64,000 bases of DNA from Lachnospiraceae bacterium (GTDB taxonomy: Bacteria > Bacillota > Clostridia > Lachnospirales > Lachnospiraceae). The notes under the pieces are model-generated. The model had not been told where the DNA came from. It saw only the letters and a program-made list of their open reading frames with translations, and did no database searches. The translations under genes and the position numbers were made by a program. This document shows, in pieces, positions 1 to 9,127 of the stretch (position 1 is its first letter; each line of letters begins with the position of its first letter). The stretch covers positions 12,318 to 76,317 of the forward strand of contig CAAFZP010000063.1 of assembly GCA_900767585.1 (NCBI GenBank). The letters run 5' to 3'.

Positions 1-1
1 A

Positions 2-727
2 TATAGAGATGAGTATGATTGTGAAAGATTGCTTGATTATTATGTATGCAGATACTCGTATAAATATTGTTCGGAAATGATTTATGCATTAAGACAAGTT
101 GATCTATCACGGTATCCGTATTTTAATATTTTATCTTTGGGGTGTGGAGGTGCTCCGGATTTGATGGCATTTGAATATATGAAGTATGAGAAATCCATAT
201 CATATATTGGGTTGGATAAAAATGAGTATTGGGGTAAGATTCACAATTATATTGAAGAGAATTTTAGAAATGGTAGAGCACAATTTAGAAACAATATAGA
301 TGTTTTGACATATTTCGATTTGCATGGATTGGATAATTGTAATGTTATTATTTTACAGTATGTTATATCATTTTTTTACGATGTTGTAGGTAGGTCTGGG
401 ATGCAAAAGTGGTTTTCGCAACTTGCAGAAAATATAGTTAGAAATAAGCCTAATAATTCACCATTATTAATAATTATTAATGATGTAGATAGTATTAACA
501 CAGGACGTGATGCGTTTCCTCTGTTTGTAGAAGAAATAGAAAAAGTTGGATTAACAGTTTCAAGTGAATTACGTAGAAGGTTTAAAGAGCATAATTATTA
601 TGCGGGTTCAATTCGACATAGAAGCAATCGGAATATATTTGAAAGAGAAATTCCGAGTAGATTCGTTAATGATTATTGTGTAGCCAAATCTTGTGAAAGT
701 GCTCAATTAATATTGGAGGTGATTTGA
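2..727 (+). CDS. Methyltransferase-like protein, 5'-truncated by window edge
   Basis: The frame is open to the left edge, so the gene probably starts outside the window; the first internal start is TTG at 29. A glycine-rich loop LSLGCGGAPD followed about 20 residues later by YIGLD resembles motifs I and II of class I SAM-dependent methyltransferases. The rest (a hydrophobic strand NVIILQYVISFF and later LLIIINDVD) fits a Rossmann-like fold. I do not recognise the family or the substrate. The stop codon touches the start of the DUF1848 gene (TGATG), so the two are probably translated together. Codon use is strongly AT-rich, like the rest of the first 13 kb. The methyltransferase call is inference from motifs only; a nucleotide-binding protein of another class is possible. 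Confidence 0.55.
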   Translation, partial: YRDEYDCERLLDYYVCRYSYKYCSEMIYALRQVDLSRYPYFNILSLGCGGAPDLMAFEYMKYEKSISYIGLDKNEYWGKIHNYIEENFRNGRAQFRNNIDVLTYFDLHGLDNCNVIILQYVISFFYDVVGRSGMQKWFSQLAENIVRNKPNNSPLLIIINDVDSINTGRDAFPLFVEEIEKVGLTVSSELRRRFKEHNYYAGSIRHRSNRNIFEREIPSRFVNDYCVAKSCESAQLILEVI

Positions 728-1668
728 TGATAATTAGTGCAAGCAGACGCACAGATATACCGTCTTACTATTCGGAATGGATGATTAATAGATTAAAAGA
801 AAAATATGTATTAGTTCGAAATCCAATGAATATTCATCAAGTTAGTAAAATAGATTTATCTCCAAGTGTGGCTGATGCTATAGTATTTTGGACAAAAAAT
901 CCTACCCCAATGTTGCCATATTTGGAGCAAATTAAAGATTATACATATTATTTTCAATTTACATTGACTGCATATGGTCCAGATGTAGAAAAAAATTTAC
1001 CATCAAAAAATAAAATTATTATTCCAACATTTCAACGGTTATCAAGGGAAATTGGCAAAGAAAGAATTATATGGAGATATGATCCAATATTCTTTAATGA
1101 GCAGTACTCTATGGAGTATCACTGTAAATATTTTGAGGTGTTAGCTTCAAAATTGAGTGATTATACAGAAAAGTGTACGGTAAGTTTTATGGACATGTAT
1201 AGAAATACCGAGAGAAATGTGAGGGGGTTAAGTATTGTCAAAGACACATATGAAATGCAGGTAGAATTGTTACAACGATTTGTAGAAATAGCCAAGAAGT
1301 ATGGTTTGTATATTGATACTTGCGCTGAAATTGGTAATTTCCATAACATAGGAGTTGAACATGCTCATTGTATTGACAGAGAACGAATAGAGAGAATTGG
1401 TGGATTCAAACTTAATGTAGATAAAGATAGAAATCAAAGAGCAGAATGTGGATGCGTGGCAAGTATTGATATAGGGACTTACAATACATGTAAAAATGGA
1501 TGTCTGTATTGTTATGCGAATTATAGTTCAAAAACTGTAGAAAAGAATTTTGGTATGCACAATCCTGACTCTCCTTTACTATTTGGAGAAATAGATGATA
1601 CGGATGTTATCAAGGAAAGAAAAGTAAAATCACTTATAGATAATCAAATGAGTTTGTTTGATATGTAG
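727..1668 (+). CDS. DUF1848 family protein with C-terminal radical-SAM-like cysteine motif
   Basis: The N-terminus (IISASRRTDIPSYYSEWM), the VFWTKNP motif and the C-terminal cysteine cluster identify DUF1848. The last third carries C241-x-C243 and then C255-xxx-C259-xx-C262 followed by YAN, the CX3CX2C spacing that binds a 4Fe-4S cluster in radical SAM enzymes. Here it is at the C-terminus instead of the N-terminus. The function of the family is unknown; an Fe-S redox or radical role is inferred. ATG at 727 is preferred over TTG at 724 because GGAGGTG at 715-721 is five bases from the ATG. It overlaps the upstream methyltransferase-like gene by one base, which suggests a two-gene module. Confidence 0.85.
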   Translation: MIISASRRTDIPSYYSEWMINRLKEKYVLVRNPMNIHQVSKIDLSPSVADAIVFWTKNPTPMLPYLEQIKDYTYYFQFTLTAYGPDVEKNLPSKNKIIIPTFQRLSREIGKERIIWRYDPIFFNEQYSMEYHCKYFEVLASKLSDYTEKCTVSFMDMYRNTERNVRGLSIVKDTYEMQVELLQRFVEIAKKYGLYIDTCAEIGNFHNIGVEHAHCIDRERIERIGGFKLNVDKDRNQRAECGCVASIDIGTYNTCKNGCLYCYANYSSKTVEKNFGMHNPDSPLLFGEIDDTDVIKERKVKSLIDNQMSLFDM

Positions 1669-1683
1669 GAAAAGAGGCATTTT

Positions 1684-1791
1684 ATGAAATATAATTTGTA
1701 TTCTTATAACGGTGGTGGGAATGTTGTTGTTATGACGGATATGAATGGTAGGGAGCTGGTGATTGAGAGTGATAGGGCAGAAGTTGATTGA
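1684..1791 (+). CDS. Small hypothetical ORF, 35 residues
   Basis: An ATG ORF starts 16 bases after the DUF1848 stop, behind a weak purine stretch (GAAAAGAGG). It encodes a short acidic peptide beginning MKYNLYSYNGGGN with no recognised domain. It could be a real small gene co-transcribed with the DUF1848 gene, or the remnant of a longer one. The reading frame and the ribosome site are the only support. Confidence 0.3.
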   Translation: MKYNLYSYNGGGNVVVMTDMNGRELVIESDRAEVD

Positions 1792-1846
1792 CATTTTTGC
1801 GGGAGGATTATTGGACATGAAAATGTGAAAGTGTAATTGATATACT

Positions 1847-1914
1847 TTTGCAAATTGCAAACCTCAATTATTATATAACATTATTTTGACTTGCAAGAGT
1901 TTTGATAAAAGAAT
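1847..1914 (+). promoter_or_regulatory. Operator-like palindrome and weak promoter before the HTH/hsd genes
   Basis: TTTGCAA-A-TTGCAAA (1847-1861) is a perfect 7-bp inverted repeat. Downstream, TTGACT (1886-1891) is followed after 17 bases by AAGAAT (1909-1914), a good -35 with a poor -10. Together they could form a regulated promoter for the small HTH gene and the hsd operon, with the HTH protein as candidate regulator. This is inference from position only. Confidence 0.35.
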
Positions 1915-1932
1915 ATATTTAAAATGGATTAA

Positions 1933-2121
1933 TTGTATCATTTTGAAAAAATTATAGATTACATAACAACGGTAGAAATGTCAAAAAAATGGGGGATTTC
2001 ATCAAGAAGAATTTCCCTTTTGTGTAGTCAGGGCAGAGTACCTGGTGCAGAGAAAAAAGGAAAAACATGGCTATTACCAAAGGATACGGTAAAGCCGACT
2101 GATCCTCGTAAGAAGAATTAG
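1933..2121 (+). CDS. Small helix-turn-helix DNA-binding protein
   Basis: The 62-residue product contains YITTVEMSKKWGISSRRISL, a typical helix-turn-helix, followed by GRVPGAEKKGKTWLLPKD. This is the winged pattern seen in excisionase/MerR-like single-domain proteins that often sit next to type I restriction genes in Clostridia. The annotated start is TTG at 1933; no ATG is available, because the ATG at 1924 meets a stop two codons later. There is no strong ribosome site, so the exact start is uncertain. It lies 27 bases upstream of hsdR and may regulate it. Confidence 0.7.
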   Translation: MYHFEKIIDYITTVEMSKKWGISSRRISLLCSQGRVPGAEKKGKTWLLPKDTVKPTDPRKKN

Positions 2122-2148
2122 ATGATGTATTGGAGGTGAAAGGCGCCT

Positions 2149-5100
2149 ATGGGAAGACCAGAAGATTCCAGAGTAAAGATTCCGGCACTTGTACATTTTA
2201 CAAGGCTTGGATATACCTATATGTCAATTAAAGATAAAGAACGTAACATAGACTATGATGGTGATACTAACATTTTTTATAGTCAGTTTTTGTCTGCAAT
2301 TAATAGAATTAATCAAACAGAATTAACACTTGTTGATGCGAAGAAAATTATCGGAGAACTAAAGATTAAATTAGATAATGATGATCTTGGAAAATCATTT
2401 TTTCAGATATTGCAATCAGATATTAATGGAATAAAGTTGATTGATTTTAATGATATAAGAGGAACACAGAATGACTATACAGTTGTAACTGAATTACCAT
2501 ATGAAAATGGTGATGATAATTTTCGCCCAGATATTGTTGTGCTGGTTAATGGAATGCCATTATCATTTATAGAGGTCAAGCGTCATAATAACCGTGAGGG
2601 AATTCTGACAGAACGAAGCCGTATGGAGAGAAGGTTTGGAAATAAGATTTATCGACGGTTTGTTGGAATCACTCAGTTTACAGTGTTTTCTAATAATAAT
2701 GAATATGATGACTCTGATATTGAACCAATCCAAGGAGCTTTTTATGCTTCCAGCAGCTATAAAAGAATGTTTTTTAGTAAGTTTCGTGAGCAGAGAGCAG
2801 AGGAATTAGGGACAAAAATGCAAGCGATTAATCCAGAGGAGGAAGCTTTTATTTTAAGTGATACAAATCTGATTTCTATTAAAGGAACTCCAGAGTATGC
2901 ATCTTCCTTATCTGAAAACTCGCCTACAAATCGTATTATTACGTCTTTATTTACAATAGAAAGATTATTGTTTTTATTAAAGTATGGAATATGTTATAAA
3001 ACAACAACAAACAAAGATGGTATTACAGAGATAGAGAAGCATATTATGCGATATCCTCAGTTGTTTGCAACATTGGCAATTCGAGATAAATTGAGAGAAG
3101 GAGTTAGAAAAGGTGTAATTTGGCACACGCAGGGAAGCGGAAAAACAGCACTTGCATATTCCAATGTAAGATTCCTGACCGACTATTTTAGTAAAGATGA
3201 GGGTAAGATTGCCAAGTTTTATTTTATAGTGGATCGTTTAGATTTAGCGGAGCAAGCGAAGAATGAATTTGAAGCTAGAGGTCTTAAAGTAAAATTGATA
3301 AAAGATAAGGAAGAGTTTATTGCAGATATTACAAATCCCGGAGAGTCAAATACCAGTGGGAAAGTAACAATGACTGTAATCAATATTCAGAAATTTTCCA
3401 AGGATTCTGTGACTAAACCATCTGACTATAATGTGGATGTACAGAGAGTTTACTTTTTGGATGAGGCACATAGGAGTTATAATCCAACAGGATCATTTCT
3501 GGCAAATCTTATGGCATCGGATAGAGATGCGGTGCAGATAGCACTTACAGGTACACCTCTTATTGGAGATGGATACAATACAAAAGATGTATTTGGCAAT
3601 TATATTCATAAATATTATTATAATCAGTCAATTGCAGATGGTTACACATTAAAGCTGATTCGCGAGGAGATTGAAACGACTTATAAGAATCAGATGAATG
3701 ATACACTTGATCAAATAGTAAGACAGGGAAGCATAGCAAAGAAAGATTTATATGCTCATCCTAAATTTGTAGAAAAGATGGTTGATTATATCATTCATGA
3801 TTTTGGGGAAGGCAGGACAGCATTAGATTCTACTATCGGAGCAATGATTGTTTGTGATTCTTCGGAACAGGCAAGGGAAGTGGACAGGCAGTTAAATCGG
3901 TTTTCAGCTTATACACATGCACTGGTACTTCATGATGAAGGCACAAAGCAGGATAGAAAAAACGATCAAGAAGAGTTTAAGAAAGGTAATATAGATATTT
4001 TGGTGGTCTATAACATGCTTTTGACCGGCTTTGATGCGCCTCGATTAAAAAAGCAGTATTTGGCACGAATGATTAAAGCACATAATCTGCTTCAAACGTT
4101 AACTAGAGTAAATCGCCCGTATAAAGGTTATCATTATGGATATGTTGTTGATTTTGCAAATATCAAAGATGAGTTTGATAAAACAAATAAAGCATATTTT
4201 GATGAACTTCAATCTGAACTCGGGGACGAGGTACAAAACTATAGTAATATTTTCAAGAGCAAAGAAGATATTGAAAAAGATCTGAATGTTGTAAAAAATC
4301 AGCTTTTTCTATATGATACAAGCAATGTGGTAAGTTTTATTAATCAAATTAGCGAGATTGATGATAAGAAGCAGTTACTTGATTTACGACAAGCATTAGA
4401 AAATTATAAGGCGATGTATAATCTGATCCGTTTGTATGGGTATGAGGATTTATACGAACATTTCAATGTCGAGAATGCAATCAAGTGTCTGAATGAGGTC
4501 AATAATCGAATTAGCATTATTAACTTAAAAAATAGCATTGATTCATCAGAGGATATGTCACAGGTACTCAATATGGCATTGGATCAGATAGATTTCCAGT
4601 TTCGCAAGATAAAAGAAGAAGAACTTATCATTGCTGATGCATTTAGAGATAGCCTGGAAAAAACAAGAATAGAAATCGTAGACAGATGCCTTGATCCAAA
4701 AGATCCAGAATACATTGCACTTCTTGATGAATTAAAGCGGGTATTCAAGAAGAAAAATATTGAGGAACTCACAGCAGATGAAATGAAGCAGATGATGGGG
4801 GAACTGGATACTTTGAAAAAGAAGGCAGAAAAAAGAAATCTGGCAGATCGTATGCTTGCGGTAAAGTATTCAGGTGATGTTAAATACATGAGAACTCATA
4901 AGAGAATTATGGGTAGTCCACCACCCATTGCAGATGCAATTACTGTACATAGAATTTTAATGAGTGTTAAGTCTAAGGCAGATGATCAGATTGCTCATAA
5001 TGAGAATATCCTTGATAATGAGGATTATTTTATTAAATCGTTACAGCCAATTATTTTGAGAGCATGTATGGGAGAAAATGTTAGAATAGACAAACCTCAA

Positions 5101-5163
5101 CTTATGTTCATAGATAATTGCCTGTCGAAAGAATATATATTAGAAAGGGATTGGGTTTCCTGA
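2149..5163 (+). CDS. hsdR: Type I restriction endonuclease subunit R
   Basis: HsdR is the motor and nuclease subunit of a type I restriction enzyme: it translocates and cleaves unmethylated DNA when bound to HsdM2S. At 1,004 residues it has the usual length. The N-terminal PD-(D/E)xK nuclease shows FRPD with D128 and IEVK with E142 and K144. The SF2 motor follows: HTQGSGKT Walker A with K332, the LDEAH box at 438-441, and TGTP. The C-terminal third is the helical domain that docks on HsdM. The start is supported by GGAGGTGAAAGG upstream. It overlaps hsdM by one base (TGATG), as expected for coupled operon genes. No frameshift or missing catalytic residue is visible, so the subunit looks functional. 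Confidence 0.96.
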   Translation: MGRPEDSRVKIPALVHFTRLGYTYMSIKDKERNIDYDGDTNIFYSQFLSAINRINQTELTLVDAKKIIGELKIKLDNDDLGKSFFQILQSDINGIKLIDFNDIRGTQNDYTVVTELPYENGDDNFRPDIVVLVNGMPLSFIEVKRHNNREGILTERSRMERRFGNKIYRRFVGITQFTVFSNNNEYDDSDIEPIQGAFYASSSYKRMFFSKFREQRAEELGTKMQAINPEEEAFILSDTNLISIKGTPEYASSLSENSPTNRIITSLFTIERLLFLLKYGICYKTTTNKDGITEIEKHIMRYPQLFATLAIRDKLREGVRKGVIWHTQGSGKTALAYSNVRFLTDYFSKDEGKIAKFYFIVDRLDLAEQAKNEFEARGLKVKLIKDKEEFIADITNPGESNTSGKVTMTVINIQKFSKDSVTKPSDYNVDVQRVYFLDEAHRSYNPTGSFLANLMASDRDAVQIALTGTPLIGDGYNTKDVFGNYIHKYYYNQSIADGYTLKLIREEIETTYKNQMNDTLDQIVRQGSIAKKDLYAHPKFVEKMVDYIIHDFGEGRTALDSTIGAMIVCDSSEQAREVDRQLNRFSAYTHALVLHDEGTKQDRKNDQEEFKKGNIDILVVYNMLLTGFDAPRLKKQYLARMIKAHNLLQTLTRVNRPYKGYHYGYVVDFANIKDEFDKTNKAYFDELQSELGDEVQNYSNIFKSKEDIEKDLNVVKNQLFLYDTSNVVSFINQISEIDDKKQLLDLRQALENYKAMYNLIRLYGYEDLYEHFNVENAIKCLNEVNNRISIINLKNSIDSSEDMSQVLNMALDQIDFQFRKIKEEELIIADAFRDSLEKTRIEIVDRCLDPKDPEYIALLDELKRVFKKKNIEELTADEMKQMMGELDTLKKKAEKRNLADRMLAVKYSGDVKYMRTHKRIMGSPPPIADAITVHRILMSVKSKADDQIAHNENILDNEDYFIKSLQPIILRACMGENVRIDKPQLMFIDNCLSKEYILERDWVS

Positions 5164-6800
5164 TGACAACAGAAGCAATAATAGCAAATACAAAACAGAT
5201 GATTGATGATCTTAAGACAGTATGTGTCAATTTTGGACTTGGTAATGCTAGTAGTGAATATAAGATTATAACAGAGATTTTTTTGTATAAGTTTTTAAAT
5301 GATAAGTTTATCTATGAGGTACAGCAGGCGGATGAAAAGCTAAAAAATTCCGAGAATGTGGAGCTGGCATTAAATAATATGTCAGAAGATGACTATGAAA
5401 TGCTTATGATGCTTCTACCACCGGCTACTGCAAAAATCAAGAGAGAGCATTTTATATCCTATCTTTTCAATCATAAGAATGATGAGAAGTTTAACGAATT
5501 ATTTGATTCAACCTTATGGGATATTTCTAACACTAATCTAGATGTGTTCTCTGTAAGTACTGGTTCCGGTGATAAGATTCGTTTATTTGATCAGAATTTA
5601 TCTCAAAATGTAACAGAGTCAAATCAGAGGTCTGATTTCTGCAAAGCTATGATTGATAAATTAGTTACATTCAGTTTTGCAGAGGCTTTTTCACAGAAGT
5701 ATGACTTTTTTGCGACTATTTTTGAGTATCTGATTAAGGATTATAACAAGGATTTTGGCAAGTATGCAGAATATTATACACCACATTCTATTGCAAGTAT
5801 TATTGCAAGAATTATGGTGCCGGAAGGTGTGCAGAATGTAACCGTATATGATCCGGCAGCAGGTTCTGGAACTCTGGTACTTGCACTTGCACATGAAATT
5901 GGCGAAAGTAATTGTACGATTTATACACAGGATATTTCTCAAAAGTCTAATGAATTTTTGAGACTCAATCTTATTTTAAATAATTTGGTACATTCACTTG
6001 GTCATGTAGTGCATGGAGATACACTTCTTTCTCCACAGCATTTGAACCGTCAGAAAAATGGCTTGATGAAATTTGATTATATTGTTAGCAATCCTCCATT
6101 TAATGTGGATTTTTCTGATAACAGAGATACTCTTGCGGGTGACATTTACAAAGAAAGATTTTGGGCTGGAGTACCTAATGTTCCAAATAAGAAAAAGGAT
6201 AGTATGGCAATCTATCAGATGTTTTTACAGCACATCATATTTTCTATGAAGGAAAATGGTGGTAGAGCAGCAGTAGTTGTTCCGACAGGATTTCTAACAG
6301 CTGGAACCGGAATCCCTAAGAAAATACGAGAACGCATTGTTGAAGACAGAATGCTCAGAGGTGTTGTCTCAATGCCAAGCAATATTTTTGCTACGACAGG
6401 AACAAATGTATCTGTGTTATTTTTGGACAATTCAAAGAAGTATGAGCAGGCAATCTTAATGGATGCATCTAAACTTGGAACAAAGGTTAAGGTAGATGGG
6501 AAAAACCAAAGAACGGTTTTATCACCAGAAGAAATAGAGAATATTATCAATACCTTTAATAATTTTGAAACAAAGGATGCTTTTTCTGCGGTTGTAGATT
6601 ATGACAAGATAGAGCAGAAAAAATGTTCATTCAGCGCAGGACAGTATTTTGAAGTAAAGATTGAATATGTTGAGCTGACACAGGAAGAGTTTCGAAAAAA
6701 AATGGATGGATATACAGAAAAATTAACGGAATTGTTTGCTGAGGGAAATACACTGCAGACAGAAATTTTGGAACAGTTAAAGAAGGTGAAATATGAGTAG
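5163..6800 (+). CDS. hsdM: Type I restriction-modification methyltransferase subunit M
   Basis: HsdM transfers a methyl group from SAM to adenine N6 in the target defined by HsdS. The 545-residue product has the HsdM N-terminal helical domain (roughly 1-140), then YYTPHSIASIIARIM, the SAM-binding loop DPAAGSG at 230-236, and the catalytic NPPF at 310-313 (gamma-class amino-methyltransferase order). The frame is open from 5118, but ATG at 5163 is chosen because it gives the standard N-terminus MTTEAIIANTKQMIDDL and a one-base overlap with hsdR. It overlaps the following hsdS by eight bases, with GAAGGTGA in front of that start. All motifs are intact. Confidence 0.96.
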   Translation: MTTEAIIANTKQMIDDLKTVCVNFGLGNASSEYKIITEIFLYKFLNDKFIYEVQQADEKLKNSENVELALNNMSEDDYEMLMMLLPPATAKIKREHFISYLFNHKNDEKFNELFDSTLWDISNTNLDVFSVSTGSGDKIRLFDQNLSQNVTESNQRSDFCKAMIDKLVTFSFAEAFSQKYDFFATIFEYLIKDYNKDFGKYAEYYTPHSIASIIARIMVPEGVQNVTVYDPAAGSGTLVLALAHEIGESNCTIYTQDISQKSNEFLRLNLILNNLVHSLGHVVHGDTLLSPQHLNRQKNGLMKFDYIVSNPPFNVDFSDNRDTLAGDIYKERFWAGVPNVPNKKKDSMAIYQMFLQHIIFSMKENGGRAAVVVPTGFLTAGTGIPKKIRERIVEDRMLRGVVSMPSNIFATTGTNVSVLFLDNSKKYEQAILMDASKLGTKVKVDGKNQRTVLSPEEIENIINTFNNFETKDAFSAVVDYDKIEQKKCSFSAGQYFEVKIEYVELTQEEFRKKMDGYTEKLTELFAEGNTLQTEILEQLKKVKYE

Positions 6801-7368
6801 GATTACAAAATATGCTTTATCTGATTTATATGAGATGAGTTCCGGTATTTCATCTACAAAAGAACAGGCTGGACATGGTGCACCATTTGTATCTTTTAGC
6901 ACAGTCTTTAATAATTATTTTTTGCCAGATGAGTTACCTGATTTGATGGATACAAATGAGAAAGAACAGGAGATATATTCGATAAAAGCAGGAGATGTCC
7001 TTATTACACGAACAAGTGAAACAATAGACGAACTAGCTATGAGTTGTGTAGCAGTAAAGGATTATCCAAAAGCAACTTATAGTGGATTTACAAAACGCCT
7101 CAGACCTAAGAAAGAAGGAATAGCATATCCCAAGTACATGGCATTTTATTTTAGAAGCGAATTATTTCGTAAAGCTGTAACTAATAATGCCTTTATGACT
7201 TTGAGAGCAAGTTTTAATGAGGATATTTTTACGTTTTTGGATGTTTACTTGCCAGATTATGAAGAACAGGTAAGAATTGGAGATATGCTTTATGCTGTTG
7301 AGTGCAAAATTCAAAAAAATAAGGAGATAAATGATTATTTAGCACATCAATCTTTGATGGTTGCTTGA
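6793..7368 (+). CDS. hsdS: HsdS N-terminal half (recombining specificity gene, currently truncated)
   Basis: This 191-residue product has one target-recognition domain (roughly 1-150) and the start of the conserved helix (QVRIGDMLYAVECKIQKNKEINDYL). It then ends in the unrelated tail AHQSLMVA. A full HsdS has two recognition domains and about 400 residues. The break falls exactly at the 15-bp recombination site 7328-7342, which covers I179-L183. Beyond it, the DNA is the antisense tail of another hsdS cassette. Inversion of 7328-8041 would join it in frame to the silent half encoded on the other strand. It is first in line behind hsdM, overlapping it by eight bases, so this is the main expression position. 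Read it as one switch state, not as a decayed gene. Confidence 0.9.
   Translation: MSRITKYALSDLYEMSSGISSTKEQAGHGAPFVSFSTVFNNYFLPDELPDLMDTNEKEQEIYSIKAGDVLITRTSETIDELAMSCVAVKDYPKATYSGFTKRLRPKKEGIAYPKYMAFYFRSELFRKAVTNNAFMTLRASFNEDIFTFLDVYLPDYEEQVRIGDMLYAVECKIQKNKEINDYLAHQSLMVA
7328..7342 (+). repeat. hsdS recombination site 1
   Basis: First copy of taaatgattatttag, in the half hsdS gene. It shares 18 bases (agataaatgattatttag, 7325-7342) with site 3. The core is itself partly symmetric, TAAAT-gatt-ATTTA, as tyrosine-recombinase sites often are. Sequence to its right matches, in homologous form, the reverse complement of the region left of site 4. Confidence 0.8.
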
Positions 7369-8041
7369 CCATTTATCAAGATTGGAAGAAGCCAGTCTCT
7401 GGTTTGCACTAGAATGTTATTTTCCCTTTGAATTTGCATGATTTTGGTGTCCATAGGTTCAATCTGATTAATGAACTGTTTCCGGATCTCTTTGGGAATA
7501 TTCAAAATGTTATAATTGTTCAAATTTGCTTGATTAATTTTCAGTTGTATTGAACCGGTTTTTATCATTGATACAGGTATATTTTTCAATAGTAAATATA
7601 ATAAACGGCAGGAGTAACCATTCACAGGTTGTAAAACATGCGTATGATTATTAATCCATACATCACCAGATATTCGTTGTAATATTGGATTTCCATTATC
7701 ATCCATCACAGAACCATCTTCTGCTAAAAGGACAAAATCTCCTGAAAAAATCGAACGATTAACATAGTCCATTATCCCTGTTGCACCATAATAAGGAATT
7801 GTACCTTTCATTTCCTCACGTTGATGACTAGAAAGTGGAATTCTATCAGAATCAAGGCATTTTGTAATATTTCCAACGGATGTATATCCCCAATTTTGAG
7901 GAATATTTCGATTTAGTTCCTTGCAAAATATCATTTTACCGCCAGAAGATTTGTATGGATTTCCGTTTTCATCTGGAAAATCAAATTGCACAAGCCAATA
8001 GTCGTAGATGGTCTTTGCCATCTCTTCTAAATAATCATTTA
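7347..8041 (-). CDS. Silent HsdS C-terminal half cassette, inverted
   Basis: On the minus strand this encodes NDYLEEMAKTIYDYWLVQF, then a complete second target-recognition domain (IPQNWGYTSVGNITKC and on) and the usual HsdS end DWLLPILINGQATIKD. It has no start codon or ribosome site of its own at the hsdS boundary. The frame stays open to 8198, but residues before NDYL are antisense to the recombinase leader and look unreal. It is therefore a storage cassette bounded by sites 1 and 2, expressed only after inversion places it behind an N-terminal half. The sequence around DYWLVQFDFPDENGNPYKSSGG is closely similar to the complete hsdS at 9128, and its recognition domain differs. Confidence 0.85.
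7995..8041 (-). repeat. 47-bp inverted repeat, left copy (contains recombination site 2)
   Basis: The reverse complement of 7995-8041 is identical to 9630-9676. It encodes NDYLEEMAKTIYDYW and starts with the 15-bp core at 8027-8041. The long perfect identity could also support RecA-dependent exchange. Mismatches begin immediately outside, so identity is maintained here specifically. Confidence 0.85.
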
Positions 8042-8127
8042 CAATATAAAGAATAACTCTTGAAAGTGGCGAGAGCAAATAAAAGAACTCCACTTCATGG
8101 TGGTTCTCACATATAAAGGAGAAACAC

Positions 8128-9114
8128 ATGAAAGAGAAAATAATATCAGGAATAATAAGTGAGATGCTTTCGTCGCTTAATAATGAACAATTAAGCAAGT
8201 TGAAGTCTACATTGAAGTTATATCTCTATAATGTATCCATTGAAGCAAAACAAGATGGTGATAAAGATAAAGAAGAAGTGAATTATTTGGAAGTATTTCT
8301 CTCTGCAAAAAGGATAGAAGGCTGTTCAGAAAAAACACTGATATACTATAAAAATACAATACAGCAAATGCTTGATAGTATTGGAAAATCAGTTTGTACA
8401 ATAGTTACAGAAGACCTAAGAACTTATCTGGCGGAATATCAGAGGGAGAAACAATCAAGCAAGGTAACAATTGATAATATTAGAAGGATATTTTCAAGTT
8501 TTTTTGCTTGGTTGGAGGATGAGGATTATATTATTAAAAGTCCGGTTCGTAGGATACATAGAATTAAGGCTGCTAGTACTATAAAGGAAACATACACAGA
8601 TGAACAATTAGAATCTATGAGAGATAACTGCGATAATCCAAGAGACTTAGCGCTGATTGATATTTTGGCTTCAACAGGAATGCGTGTGGGTGAACTGGTG
8701 CTACTGAATAGAGACGATATTTCTTTTGATGAAAGAGAATGTATTGTGTTTGGTAAGGGTGATAAAGAACGAATGGTATATTTTGATGCCAGAACGAAAA
8801 TACATTTGCAGAATTATCTTGATTCAAGGATAGATAATAATGATGCATTGTTTGTATCACTTAAAGCACCATACAATCGAATGAAAATAGGTGGGATAGA
8901 ACTGAGACTTCGAGAAATGGGAAAGCGGTTGAATATAGAGAAAGTTCATCCACATAAGTTTAGAAGAACATTGGCAACAGTAGCCATTGATAAGGGGATG
9001 CCAATAGAACAATTACAAAAACTGCTAGGGCATCAACGCATAGATACGACATTGCAATATGCAATGGTTAAGCAGAGCAATGTTAAGATTGCTCATAGAA
9101 AATATATTGGATAG
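8128..9114 (+). CDS. Tyrosine recombinase, probable hsdS inversion enzyme
   Basis: This XerC/D-like integrase has 328 residues, with an N-terminal SAM-like core-binding domain (roughly 48-140) and a C-terminal catalytic domain. The catalytic set is visible: R186 in TGMRVGEL, the lysine in GKGDKERMV, H276-x-x-R279 in HPHKFRR, H302 in LGH and the nucleophile Y311 in TLQYA. ATG at 8128 follows AAAGGAG with a six-base gap. The gene lies between recombination sites 2 and 3, inside the hsdS locus, as in other phase-variable type I systems. It is therefore the likely enzyme for the four sites. A site 2-site 3 exchange would invert the recombinase gene itself, which could change its own promoter context. 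Confidence 0.93.
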   Translation: MKEKIISGIISEMLSSLNNEQLSKLKSTLKLYLYNVSIEAKQDGDKDKEEVNYLEVFLSAKRIEGCSEKTLIYYKNTIQQMLDSIGKSVCTIVTEDLRTYLAEYQREKQSSKVTIDNIRRIFSSFFAWLEDEDYIIKSPVRRIHRIKAASTIKETYTDEQLESMRDNCDNPRDLALIDILASTGMRVGELVLLNRDDISFDERECIVFGKGDKERMVYFDARTKIHLQNYLDSRIDNNDALFVSLKAPYNRMKIGGIELRLREMGKRLNIEKVHPHKFRRTLATVAIDKGMPIEQLQKLLGHQRIDTTLQYAMVKQSNVKIAHRKYIG

Positions 9115-9127
9115 GAGAAATGTCTTT

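Noticed and set aside
5118..5162. Upstream start for hsdM inside hsdR
   Set aside because: It would add 15 residues not typical of HsdM; ATG 5163 gives the standard N-terminus and a one-base overlap.
6793..7368. Half hsdS as a decayed pseudogene
   Set aside because: It breaks exactly at the recombination site in the correct codon phase and a matching C-terminal half lies inverted next to it, so it is a switch state.
8042..8198. Upstream extension of the minus-strand HsdS half
   Set aside because: The open frame continues to an ATG at 8198, but it is antisense to the recombinase start and leader and has no HsdS-like sequence; the cassette boundary is recombination site 2.
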